Positions 32,509 to 40,506 of a stretch of DNA of 41,895 bases are shown one piece after another. How positions within the stretch are numbered: the stretch's first letter is position 1; each line of letters starts with the position of its first letter. The translations under genes were made by a program, and so were the position numbers. The stretch spans positions 1-41,895 of the forward strand of contig NZ_LSJI01000210.1 in NCBI RefSeq assembly GCF_001557235.1. Direction: 5' to 3'. A model generated the notes under the pieces. That model worked only from the letters and a program-made list of their open reading frames with translations, was not told where the DNA came from and made no database searches. This stretch comes from Phenylobacterium sp. CCH9-H3. GTDB lineage: Bacteria; Pseudomonadota; Alphaproteobacteria; Caulobacterales; Caulobacteraceae.

Positions 32509-33274
32509 ACGCTTCGTCCAAGCCCAGCGCCACGAGCTGTCGCCGGACCTCGTCGTAATACTCGGGCACGTAGTGAAACGGGCTCGGCCCCCACCGGTGG
32601 GCGGAGTCGGCCAGGCGGAAGGCGCCCGCATCGATCTTCGCCAGGGGCAGCAAAGAGGCGAATGCGTCTTCCTGGCGTTCGAGGACCGCGTTGTAGTCGG
32701 CGATGACCGCGCGCTGTCCGCCGATGATCTCGACGTGGTCGATCGGTTCGATCCGGCCGTCCGGCAGACGCTGGCGCTCGGCCCAGCGGGCGCTATGGAG
32801 GATGAGCCGGGCCCGGGCGAGGGGCGTGGCGCGGACCACGGCGGCGAATTCGACGGCGGCCGCGCGCCAAAGCCTTTCGCATCCGTCGGACAGGCGCGAG
32901 ATCGTCCTGACCCTCTCCAGCGCCGGCTGCGTCCGATAGCCGCTACGCACCATTTCGCCGCTGTTGGCGACCAGCGACGAGCCGACGGACAGCAGGTCGA
33001 AGCGCTCGTCTATGAAGTCGAAGATGATGTGCGTGGGCCGGTACGCCATGAGGGCGGAAAGCGCCGTCTTCCGCACATCGGCCACCAGGGCGTTGTGCTC
33101 GTTCCGGTGAAGGTCCCCCGGCAGGTCTTCCGCGGGGCGAAAGCCCTCGACCGGCGCGGACAGCAGGCCCGGCAGGCTGGTCCGGGAAATATACAGCAGA
33201 GCTTCCACGCCCCCGCCACGGATTGGCCACAGGTCGCGCGTTATGCAGCTGCCGACGATGGCGATCCGCGGCAT
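32468..33274 (-). CDS. DUF6270-like protein
   Basis: A 268-residue protein starting IAIVGSCITRD, with the G-S-C-x-T/S-R-D motif near the N-terminus that I associate with DUF6270 proteins of polysaccharide loci. Further blocks are IIFDFIDERFDLL, a helical middle, ARLILHSARWAE and a C-terminal FHYVPEYYDEVRRQL. The GSC opening plus a late H/D region recalls SGNH-like esterase folds, but I cannot confirm a triad. AGGAG precedes the ATG at 33274 at good spacing. Convergent with the repeat protein (41-base overlap) and divergent from the T1SS transporter gene (215 bases). Probably cytosolic glycan-related function. Confidence 0.75.
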   Translation of the reverse strand: MPRIAIVGSCITRDLWPIRGGGVEALLYISRTSLPGLLSAPVEGFRPAEDLPGDLHRNEHNALVADVRKTALSALMAYRPTHIIFDFIDERFDLLSVGSSLVANSGEMVRSGYRTQPALERVRTISRLSDGCERLWRAAAVEFAAVVRATPLARARLILHSARWAERQRLPDGRIEPIDHVEIIGGQRAVIADYNAVLERQEDAFASLLPLAKIDAGAFRLADSAHRWGPSPFHYVPEYYDEVRRQLVALGLDEAFSDRPAAPSAPAG

Positions 33275-33489
33275 CGGGGCTCCTGGCGTCAAGGGTCCGT
33301 CCGCGGTTCTTAGCATGGCCGGGCGAAAGTGGGCGGCATTGACAAGGCGGGACCGCCTGCGCATCTACGCGCGCTTCCGGCGCCCTGCTGCGGCAGTGGG
33401 CGCGAACGCGCAATCTTCACGAGCGTTCACCATTTTCGACGCGGTTTGTTGTATCAGGCCGTAGGGTCTCACGGGACGGCTTAGGCGAC

Positions 33490-35226
33490 ATGAAATTCCT
33501 CACGTTCCTCACGGACCTGCCTGACAACGTGCTCGGGCGTGCGCTGCGCGAGGGCTACAAGCCCGCCGCGGTGGCCTTCGGGTTCAGCCTGGTGTCGAAC
33601 CTGCTGTACCTGGCCCTGCCGCTCTACACCTACCAGGTCTATGGCCGCGTGATGGTCAGCCAGAACCAGGCGACGCTCTGGATGCTGACCCTGGTGACGC
33701 TGTTCGTCTTCTTCATCTCCGGCGCCATCGACGACCTGCGCGCCCGCATCCTCATCAACTATGGCGTGGCCCTGGACCAGCGGGTTTCCGGCCGGGTGTT
33801 CACCAGCCTGTTCGACGCCGCCGTCCGCGGCAACTGGAGCGCCCGGGCCCAGGCCCTGCGCGACCTGGACCAGTTCCGTCAGGCCCTGACCGGCGTGGCC
33901 GCTGCGGCCTTCATGGACGTGCCCTGGATGCCGGTGTTCATGATCGTGCTGTTCATCATCGACCCGCTGGTGGGCGTGGTGACTGTCATCGGCGCGGCCG
34001 TGCTGCTCGGCCTCGCCGTGGCCCAGGCCCGGGCCACGCAGTCGGCGCTGAAGGAGGCGAACGACGCGGCGCTGAAGAGCTATGGCTTCACGGACGCAGC
34101 GTTGCGCAACGGCGAGGTCGTCCGCGCCATGGGCATGCTTCCGACCATCGGCCAGGCCTGGGCTCGTCACCGCGCGGTGACGATCGAGCGCGGGGCCGCG
34201 GCGGCCGAGGCCTCCAACTTCTATACCGACATCATCAAGGCCGTTCGCATGGGCATCCAGGTGCTCGTGATCGCCATCGGCGCCTACCTGATCCTCAAGG
34301 GCGAGATCCACTCGGGCATGCTGTTCGCCAATATGATCCTGGCGAGCCGGGCCCTGCAGCCGATCGAGAAGATCGTGGGGTCCTGGGATCCGTTGAACAA
34401 CATGTACCGGGCCTATGAACGGCTCAACACCCTCCTGGCCAGCGCCGAACCGCCGGCGATCTCCACGGCCTTGCCGCGGCCGCTCGGCAAACTGTCGGCG
34501 GAGGGGGTCAACTTCGCCCCCGTGGGCGCCCAGCGTCTGGTGCTGACCAACGTCAACTTCTCGCTCGATCCGAACGAGGTGCTCGGCGTCATCGGGCCGT
34601 CCGGCGCGGGCAAGTCCACGCTCGCCCGCCTCCTCGTGGGGATCTGGAAGCCGATGAACGGGGTCGTGCGGCTGGACGGCGCCGACGTGTTCACCTGGGA
34701 TCGCGCCGACTTCGGCAAATACGTCGGCTACCTGCCCCAGGACACCGAGCTGTTCGGTGGCAGCGTGCGCAACAACATCGCCCGCTTCCGTGACGACGTC
34801 ACCGACGAGGAGGTCGTCGCAGCCGCCCAGCTTGCCGGCGTGCACGAGCTGATCCTTCGCATGCCCAAGGGCTACGACACCGACGTGGGCGAGGGGGGCG
34901 TCGTGCTCTCCGCCGGCCAGCGGCAGCGGGTCGGCCTGGCGCGCACCGTTCTCGGCAATCCGGCCTTCGTGGTCCTGGACGAACCGAACGCAAATCTCGA
35001 CGCCGAGGGCGAGGAGGCGCTGATGCGGGCCATCGACGCCATGAAGGCCAACGGCGCCACGGTCGTGATCATCTCGCACAAGCCGGGCGTCTTCCGCGCG
35101 GCCGACAAGATGCTGGTCCTGCGCGAGGGCCGCGTCGAGCTGTTCGGGCCGCGCGACCAGGTCATGGCCCGGCTGGTCAAGCCCGCGCAGCCGCCCGAGG
35201 TCCGCGCGGTGGAGGCGGGTCGATGA
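33490..35226 (+). CDS. Type I secretion system ABC transporter (permease/ATPase, PrtD/RsaD-like)
   Basis: A 578-residue half-transporter that would drive one-step export of an RTX-type substrate. The N-terminal half has about six membrane helices, with LVSNLLYLALPLYTYQVY as the first and the typical WMPVFMIVLFIIDPLVG pair. The ATPase has Walker A GPSGAGKST near residue 370, signature LSAGQRQRVGLAR near 473, Walker B VVLDEPN near 494 and the H-loop ISHKPG. LSAGQ instead of LSGGQ is common in the PrtD group. No N-terminal C39 peptidase domain, consistent with an uncleaved C-terminal signal on the substrate. Coupled to the adaptor gene (ATGA). The likely substrate is the RTX protein at 36808. 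Confidence 0.93.
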   Translation: MKFLTFLTDLPDNVLGRALREGYKPAAVAFGFSLVSNLLYLALPLYTYQVYGRVMVSQNQATLWMLTLVTLFVFFISGAIDDLRARILINYGVALDQRVSGRVFTSLFDAAVRGNWSARAQALRDLDQFRQALTGVAAAAFMDVPWMPVFMIVLFIIDPLVGVVTVIGAAVLLGLAVAQARATQSALKEANDAALKSYGFTDAALRNGEVVRAMGMLPTIGQAWARHRAVTIERGAAAAEASNFYTDIIKAVRMGIQVLVIAIGAYLILKGEIHSGMLFANMILASRALQPIEKIVGSWDPLNNMYRAYERLNTLLASAEPPAISTALPRPLGKLSAEGVNFAPVGAQRLVLTNVNFSLDPNEVLGVIGPSGAGKSTLARLLVGIWKPMNGVVRLDGADVFTWDRADFGKYVGYLPQDTELFGGSVRNNIARFRDDVTDEEVVAAAQLAGVHELILRMPKGYDTDVGEGGVVLSAGQRQRVGLARTVLGNPAFVVLDEPNANLDAEGEEALMRAIDAMKANGATVVIISHKPGVFRAADKMLVLREGRVELFGPRDQVMARLVKPAQPPEVRAVEAGR

Positions 35227-36596
35227 AGCTGGATCTGACGCCGGTTCGCCGCGACTACGTCGCGCCCACGTTCGGGAGCGATGAGCGCGAACAGATGCCC
35301 GCGGAGCTGCAGCAGCGGCTGCGGCGGCCCATGGTGGTTGGCGCGGGCGTGATCGGCGCCTTCGTGCTGGGCCTTGGCCTCTGGGCCTCGGTGAGCCAGC
35401 TCAGCACCGGGATCACGGCTCCGGCCGAGGTGCGTGCGGACGCCATGCGCAAGACCCTGCGCCACAAGGAGGTCGGGGTCGTGAAGCAGATCCTGGTCGC
35501 CGAGGGGCAGCATGTGCGGGCCGGGCAACCCCTGTTGCTGTTCAACGATGTGGAAGCCCGCGCCGCGGTGACGGTCTACCAGAACCAGTACGACACCCTG
35601 CTCGCCCAGAACGCGCGCTTCATGGCCGAGGCGATGGGCAAAACGGCGCTGGAGATGCCGGGGGAGCTGACCACCCGAATGTCGGACCCGGCCGTGGCGA
35701 CGCTGGTCCGCGACCAGCAGTTCCTGTTCACGACCCGTCAGCAGCTGTTCCAGAGCCAGTCCGCGGTCCTGATGCAGCGAGTCGAGCAGCAGCAGACCCA
35801 GGTGCTGGGCCAGCAGGCTCAACTGGAGTCGATCAACGAGCAGCAGCGGCTTACCGAGGAGGAGCTGGCGGGCTACCGCAAGCTCAACGAGCAGGGCTTC
35901 GCGCCGAAGACCCTGATCCTCCGCTATGAGCGGACCCTCGCGGAACTGGCGGGCCGCAAGGGCCAGCTGATGTCCGAGATCGCCCGCCTGCGGCAGCAGA
36001 TCGGCGAGACCCGGCTGCAGCTGGCGTCGATCCGGGACGAGCGCGAGACGCAGGCGGCGGAAGGGCTGCGGGACAGCCAGACCAAGCTGGCCGACATCAT
36101 CCCGCGCCTGACCACGGCGCGCCAGACCCTGGCCGCGACCGTGGTTCGCTCGCCGGTCGACGGCTACGTCTTCAACCTGACCCAGTTCACCGTCGGCGGC
36201 GTGGTCGGCAGCGGCGAGCCGATGATGGACGTCGTGCCGTCGGGCACGCCGCTCACCGTGACCGCGATGATCAAGCCCGAGGACGTGGACGAGGTCCGCA
36301 AGGGCATGAAGGCGAAGGTCAAGCTGACGGGCCTGAACCAGAGGTTCAACGATTCGCTCGACGCCACGGTGGACGTCGTCTCGGCGGACCGCATGACCAA
36401 CGAGAAGACGGGGGCGGCCTTCTACCGGGTCGATCTGCGCATCGCGCCGAGCGAGCTCAAGAAGCTGAAGAAGGGCGTCCAGATGACCCCCGGCATGCCA
36501 GCCCAAGCCCTGATCGTGACGGGCGAGCGCTCGGTCATGGGCTTCCTGATTTCGCCGATTACGGACACCCTGGAGGACGCGTTCCGCGAGGAGTAG
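35223..36596 (+). CDS. HlyD-family type I secretion periplasmic adaptor (PrtE/RsaE-like)
   Basis: Encodes 457 residues of the membrane fusion protein that links the inner-membrane transporter to an outer-membrane channel. One transmembrane segment lies at about 38-58 (VVGAGVIGAFVLGLGLWASV). A lipoyl-type half motif (RHKEVGVVKQILVAEGQHVRAGQPLL, read in parts) is followed by a long coiled coil at about 160-290 rich in Gln/Glu/Leu, then the second half motif (VRSPVDGYVF) and a beta-barrel domain. The terminus GERSVMGFLISPITDTLEDAF is characteristic of the family. Overlaps the transporter stop by four bases. No TolC/RsaF-type partner is in this window. Confidence 0.93.
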   Translation: MKLDLTPVRRDYVAPTFGSDEREQMPAELQQRLRRPMVVGAGVIGAFVLGLGLWASVSQLSTGITAPAEVRADAMRKTLRHKEVGVVKQILVAEGQHVRAGQPLLLFNDVEARAAVTVYQNQYDTLLAQNARFMAEAMGKTALEMPGELTTRMSDPAVATLVRDQQFLFTTRQQLFQSQSAVLMQRVEQQQTQVLGQQAQLESINEQQRLTEEELAGYRKLNEQGFAPKTLILRYERTLAELAGRKGQLMSEIARLRQQIGETRLQLASIRDERETQAAEGLRDSQTKLADIIPRLTTARQTLAATVVRSPVDGYVFNLTQFTVGGVVGSGEPMMDVVPSGTPLTVTAMIKPEDVDEVRKGMKAKVKLTGLNQRFNDSLDATVDVVSADRMTNEKTGAAFYRVDLRIAPSELKKLKKGVQMTPGMPAQALIVTGERSVMGFLISPITDTLEDAFREE

Positions 36597-36807
36597 CGGC
36601 GCCTGCGCAACACCCGCTGACCCTATGTTCCGGCGGGCTTTTTGAGGTTGCGTAATGGGCAGGGTTCCGATACGTCTGCCCTCGGGCTCGTCTAACCTGC
36701 GCCGCAGCCATGCTATGGCGTTTGGGGTATTGGACCGCTGGGACTGCTCCGTCGGGGACGGGGGTCAAGCGTTTCAGGGGTCCGTGTGACACAGACTGGA
36801 GAGACTA
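36597..36807 (+). promoter_or_regulatory. Leader region of the RTX gene with hairpins and likely promoter
   Basis: A 211-base non-coding gap separates the adaptor gene from the RTX gene. It holds a weak CCCGC/GCGGG stem followed by CTTTTT (about 36613-36643), which could end or attenuate the transporter transcript, and a GGGCAG/CTGCCC stem at 36657-36681. The length and the separate terminator after the RTX gene suggest that the substrate has its own promoter; TTGCGT at 36648 with ATACGT 16 bases later is a candidate but not convincing. GGAGAG lies just before the ATG at 36808. Confidence 0.4.
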
Positions 36808-38610
36808 ATGGCGACTTATTTCTTTGAGACTATCACGGACGCGCAGGCTGCGACCTTCGACGCGACCGCCGACAACCTGGTCTTCGGCCAGACCGGCGAG
36901 CGTGCGAATATCACGAGCGTCATCTACAACGCGGCGACGGCCACGGCGGGCGCCTCGATCACGCTGATCTCGGGCCTGACCGGCAAGACCGTGACCTTCG
37001 ACGCCGCGGACTTCGCGGGCGAAACCCCGATCTTCCCGGACAGCTCGGTTCTGTTCGTGGGCGACACCAACAACAACACCAACACCGGCTCCGACGCTGG
37101 TGACGGCCTCTACGGCGGTTCGGGCAACGACACGCTCTCGGGCGGCATCAGCGCCGACCTGCTCCAGGGCAACCAGGGCAACGACTCGCTGAACGGCGGT
37201 TCGGGCGCCGACACGATGTACGGCGGCCAAGGCAACGACACCATCGACGGTGACGTGGGCGTCAACTTCGCTCAGGGTAACTCGGGCGATGACGTGATCA
37301 GCGTCGCCGCGACGGCGGGCGCCTCCAGCCTCTACGGCGGCAAGGGCAACGACTCGATCACGGGCGGCTCGGGCGCCGACTTCCTCAACGGGAACTCGGG
37401 CAACGACACGATCGAGAGCGGCGCCGGCGCCGACCGCGTGCTGGGTGAAGGTGGCAGCGACACCATCACGTCTTCGGGCGGCAACGACACCATCGACGGC
37501 GGTGACGACAGCGACAACATCACGGTCAGCGGCGCGACCACGGTCGTGTCGGTGCTCGGCGGTGAAGGCGACGACGTCGTCAACATCGCGGGCGGCGGCT
37601 ACGTCCACGGCAACGCGGGCGCCGACACCCTCGACGCCGCGGGCGCCGTGGCGGTCACGATCCTCGGTGGCGCCGGCAACGACAGCATCACCGGCGACGG
37701 TGGCGCGACGTCGGGCGTCGTCCTGAACGGCAACCTCGGCAACGACACCATTCTCGCTGGTGCGGGCAATGACGAGCTGCTGGGCGAGTCGGGCAACGAC
37801 ACGATGAATGGCGCGGCCGGCAACGACACGCTCTCGGGCGGCGTCGGCACCGACACCATCGAGTCGGGCGCTGGCAACGACACCGTCTTCGGTGGCGACG
37901 GCAACGACGTCATCACGAACGCCAGCGGCGACGACGGCATCGACGCCGGCGCCGGTGACGACAGCGTGACCGGTGGCGCCGACATCGACAGCATCGTTCT
38001 CGGCGACGGCAACGATACGGGCATCGGTGCGGCGGGCAACGACGTCCTGCAGGGCGGCGCTGGCAACGACTCGCTGAACGGCGGCGACAACAATGACTCG
38101 CTGAACGGCGGTGAAGGCAACGACACCATCGACACCGGCACGGGCACCGACCAAGTCGACGCCGCTGGCGGCAACGACAGCGTGGTTGGCGGCGCGGGTA
38201 ACAGCACCATCCTCGGCGGTGACGGCAACGACACCATCGACGCGGGTACGGGCACCGACAAGCTTACGGGCGGCAACGGCAACGACGTGTTCACGTTCGA
38301 CGCGGGCGACTCCGGCACCACGGCCGGCACGCTCGACCAGATCCTCGACTGGGAAGCGACCGACGCGCTGAACTACGCCACGGCCGGCACCGCCGGTAAC
38401 TACGTGGAAGCCGGCACGGCGTCGGACTACGCGACGGCTCTGGCCAACGCCACGACCTTCTTCACGGGTTCGGCGGGCACCGAGTACTACGTGGTCCAAG
38501 TGGGCACGGACGTTGTCATCTTCTCCGACAACGCCACGAACGCCCCGGTCGACGCGGTGGTCCTGGTGGGCCGTACGCTGGACGACGTTTCCTTCGCGAA
38601 CATCGTCTAA
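36808..38610 (+). CDS. RTX calcium-binding protein, likely T1SS substrate and surface-layer/adhesin-type protein
   Basis: A 600-residue acidic, cysteine-free protein with no N-terminal signal peptide. Residues 1-86 are a distinct beta-rich head (MATYFFETITDAQ to VLFVGD). Residues about 98-495 are RTX nonapeptide repeats, mostly G-G-x-G-N-D-T-I-x, which bind calcium and fold as a parallel beta-roll outside the cell. Residues about 500-600 form a C-terminal domain ending LVGRTLDDVSFANIV, the usual place for an uncleaved T1SS secretion signal. It lies directly after the T1SS transporter and adaptor and is followed by a strong terminator, implying high expression. Similar architecture to Caulobacter RsaA but much shorter (RsaA is about 1,026 residues), so S-layer identity is plausible, not proven. 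Confidence 0.88.
   Translation: MATYFFETITDAQAATFDATADNLVFGQTGERANITSVIYNAATATAGASITLISGLTGKTVTFDAADFAGETPIFPDSSVLFVGDTNNNTNTGSDAGDGLYGGSGNDTLSGGISADLLQGNQGNDSLNGGSGADTMYGGQGNDTIDGDVGVNFAQGNSGDDVISVAATAGASSLYGGKGNDSITGGSGADFLNGNSGNDTIESGAGADRVLGEGGSDTITSSGGNDTIDGGDDSDNITVSGATTVVSVLGGEGDDVVNIAGGGYVHGNAGADTLDAAGAVAVTILGGAGNDSITGDGGATSGVVLNGNLGNDTILAGAGNDELLGESGNDTMNGAAGNDTLSGGVGTDTIESGAGNDTVFGGDGNDVITNASGDDGIDAGAGDDSVTGGADIDSIVLGDGNDTGIGAAGNDVLQGGAGNDSLNGGDNNDSLNGGEGNDTIDTGTGTDQVDAAGGNDSVVGGAGNSTILGGDGNDTIDAGTGTDKLTGGNGNDVFTFDAGDSGTTAGTLDQILDWEATDALNYATAGTAGNYVEAGTASDYATALANATTFFTGSAGTEYYVVQVGTDVVIFSDNATNAPVDAVVLVGRTLDDVSFANIV
37099..38292 (+). repeat. RTX nonapeptide repeat array
   Basis: About 400 codons of repeats with the GGxGNDTIx pattern. 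At the DNA level 15-base blocks such as AACGACACCATCGAC recur several times nearly unchanged (for example near 37234, 37486, 38118 and 38227). The array is broken by two less regular stretches (residues about 148-172 and 238-300) that have strand-like sequence but fewer Asp. Confidence 0.85.
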
Positions 38611-38635
38611 GCGATACGCAGATCTCGATCTGGAA

Positions 38636-38662
38636 GGGCCGCCCCTCGGGGCGGCCCTTTTT
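38636..38662 (+). terminator. Intrinsic terminator of the RTX gene
   Basis: GGGCCGCCC (38636-38644), loop CTCG, GGGCGGCCC (38649-38657), then TTTTTCTTT. The stem can be extended by two A-T pairs. It starts 26 bases after the RTX stop codon and is the best canonical Rho-independent terminator in the window. Confidence 0.92.
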
Positions 38663-38701
38663 CTTTGCGTCGGCCCCATGCCACGCTAAGACGCGCAACC
38701 C

Positions 38702-40351
38702 ATGGCGAACGCGGCGATCTACTTCCACACCGACGGCTACGACACCTCGGGGAAGCGCCTCCTGGGACGACTCTCCGCAGGCGAGAGCTTCCTGCGCGGG
38801 TTCCTCCGCCACGCCGAGGTCGACCGCTTCCATCTCTGGAATGTCGGCGGGCGCCCCACCGAAGAGCTGGACGCGCTGATCGCGCGGGTCGAGCCGCCCG
38901 CCCGGCCTGTGCGCTGGATCCCCCAGCGGAACCGCCACGACCTCATCGATCCTGGGGTGCTCTACATTCCGGCGCCCGACCTACCCGCCGAAGCCTGGTT
39001 GCGCCACATGGTGGGCGTCCGCTACGCCCTCTGCGGGGTCACGCACACCACCGCGACACGCGTGGTCATGAAGATCGTCGGCGACATGCTCGTCGCGCCC
39101 GTGGACGGGCACGACGCCCTGATCTGCACGTCCAACGCCGTGCGGGCGGCGGTCGACGCGCAGCTGGGCATGATGCGCGACTATCTCGGGCGCGAGTACG
39201 GCGCCCGCCGGCGCGCCGAACCGCAACGGGTGACGATCCCGCTCGGCGTCAACGCCTCCGACTTCCAGGTTTCGGACGAGCATCGCCAGGCCTGGCGCGA
39301 GCGGCTGGGCATTCCCTCTGACGCGATCGTCGCGCTCTATGTCGGGCGCTTCAACATCAAGGCCAAGATGAACCCGGCCCTGATGGCCATGGCGCTGGAA
39401 CGCGCCGCGATCGCCGCCGGGCGGCCCATCCACTGGGTGAACTCGGGCTGGGCCGAAACGGACGCCGCCGGGGAGATCTTTCACCGGGAAACGGCCAAGC
39501 TCTGTCCCTCGGTGATCTACCATCAGGTCGACGGCCGGCAGGTCGACGTTCGTTTCACGATCTGGTCGGTCGCCGACTTCTTCATCAGTTTCTCCGACAA
39601 CATCCAGGAGACCTTCGGCCTGACCCCGGTCGAGGCCATGGCCGCGGGCCTTCCCTCGGTCGTCAGCGACTGGGACGGATACAAGGACACCGTGCGGGAC
39701 GGCGTCGACGGCTTCCGGATCCCGACCCTCGCGCCGCGGCCCAACATGGGTGGGGACCTAAGCTATCTCTATGCCAACGCCTGGCTGGCCTACGACAACT
39801 ATGTCGGCGCCGTCGCCCAGTTCACGGCGATCGACCTTCGCGCCGCCGAAGCCGCGATCGTGGCGCTGGTGAACGACGCGGACCTTCGCCGGCGGATGGG
39901 CGAGCAGGCGCAGACGCGCGCCCGGGAGGTCTTCGACTGGTCGGCCATCATTCCACAGTATCAGGCGCTCTGGGCGGAGCAGGCTGCGCGCCTGGCCGGT
40001 GTCGCGGAACCGGCCCAGACCCGGGTCAATCCCTATGCGCCGGACCCCTTCACCCTGTTCGCCAGCTATCCGTCGCGCCACCTCGGGCACGGCGACCTCG
40101 TCACCCTCCGCCCCGGCATGAGCGAGGGCGCGGCGGCCGCGCGCTTCGGCTCGGCCCTGGCGAACTACAGCCGCGTCAACCCGCCGAGGCCGGAGGAACT
40201 GTCCGCGGTGATCGCCCACCTGGCGGCCCACGGCGCCACGCCCGTGGCCATCCTGCGCGACCTCTTCCCGCCGCCGCGCCGCAACTTCGTGGAGCGGGCG
40301 CTGGCGTGGCTCGCGCGCCACGACGTCGTGGAGATCACACCCCGCGGCTGA
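38702..40351 (+). CDS. GT-B glycosyltransferase (family 4-type) with extra C-terminal domain
   Basis: A 549-residue protein. The first 200 residues hold the acceptor-side Rossmann domain; VALYVGRFNIKAKMNPALM opens the donor-side domain, and DNIQETFGLTPVEAMAAGLPSVVSD is the classical GT4 nucleotide-sugar region with the ExxxxxxxE pair (read in two parts). After about residue 430 a further 120-residue segment follows, mostly helical, ending FVERALAWLARHDVVEI, which looks like a small winged-helix-like domain not present in ordinary GT4 enzymes. Located 40 bases after the RTX terminator, so separately transcribed or by read-through. It could glycosylate the RTX protein or the surface glycan; this is inference from position. 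Confidence 0.85.
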   Translation: MANAAIYFHTDGYDTSGKRLLGRLSAGESFLRGFLRHAEVDRFHLWNVGGRPTEELDALIARVEPPARPVRWIPQRNRHDLIDPGVLYIPAPDLPAEAWLRHMVGVRYALCGVTHTTATRVVMKIVGDMLVAPVDGHDALICTSNAVRAAVDAQLGMMRDYLGREYGARRRAEPQRVTIPLGVNASDFQVSDEHRQAWRERLGIPSDAIVALYVGRFNIKAKMNPALMAMALERAAIAAGRPIHWVNSGWAETDAAGEIFHRETAKLCPSVIYHQVDGRQVDVRFTIWSVADFFISFSDNIQETFGLTPVEAMAAGLPSVVSDWDGYKDTVRDGVDGFRIPTLAPRPNMGGDLSYLYANAWLAYDNYVGAVAQFTAIDLRAAEAAIVALVNDADLRRRMGEQAQTRAREVFDWSAIIPQYQALWAEQAARLAGVAEPAQTRVNPYAPDPFTLFASYPSRHLGHGDLVTLRPGMSEGAAAARFGSALANYSRVNPPRPEELSAVIAHLAAHGATPVAILRDLFPPPRRNFVERALAWLARHDVVEITPRG

Positions 40352-40379
40352 CAGCGCGGCCGACGCCGGAAACGCAAGC

Positions 40380-40416
40380 GGCCGGGAAGCGGAATCAAGG
40401 GATCCGCGACCCGGCC
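40380..40416. terminator. Interrupted inverted repeat between convergent genes
   Basis: GGCCGGG (40380-40386) pairs with CCCGGCC (40410-40416), and inside it GCGGA pairs with TCCGC (40403-40407), separated by a two-base internal loop. It lies in the 155-base gap between the stops of the GT4-type gene and the TPR gene and may terminate either. No T-tract. Confidence 0.4.
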
Positions 40417-40506
40417 AAAGCGACACAGCCATGGAGAGCTTGGCTGACCTCGAAGACCTAGCGCAAAGCTTGGACGCCGGGAAGCATGCGACGGATCACG
40501 AGTGGT

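Noticed and set aside
33315..33464. Small plus-strand open frame before the T1SS transporter gene.
   Set aside because: Arg/Ala-rich sequence without recognisable pattern, in a divergent promoter region; no ribosome-binding site seen.
37099..38292. Regularly spaced repeats that might suggest a CRISPR array.
   Set aside because: The repeats are coding, in one continuous frame, with 27-base periodicity matching RTX nonapeptides; there are no unique spacers or cas genes.
36805..38679. A 624-codon open frame on the minus strand opposite the RTX gene, rich in Val, Ala, Arg and Asp.
   Set aside because: It mirrors the repeated RTX codons on the other strand; its pseudo-repeats come from the GGxGND DNA pattern, and it crosses the terminator.
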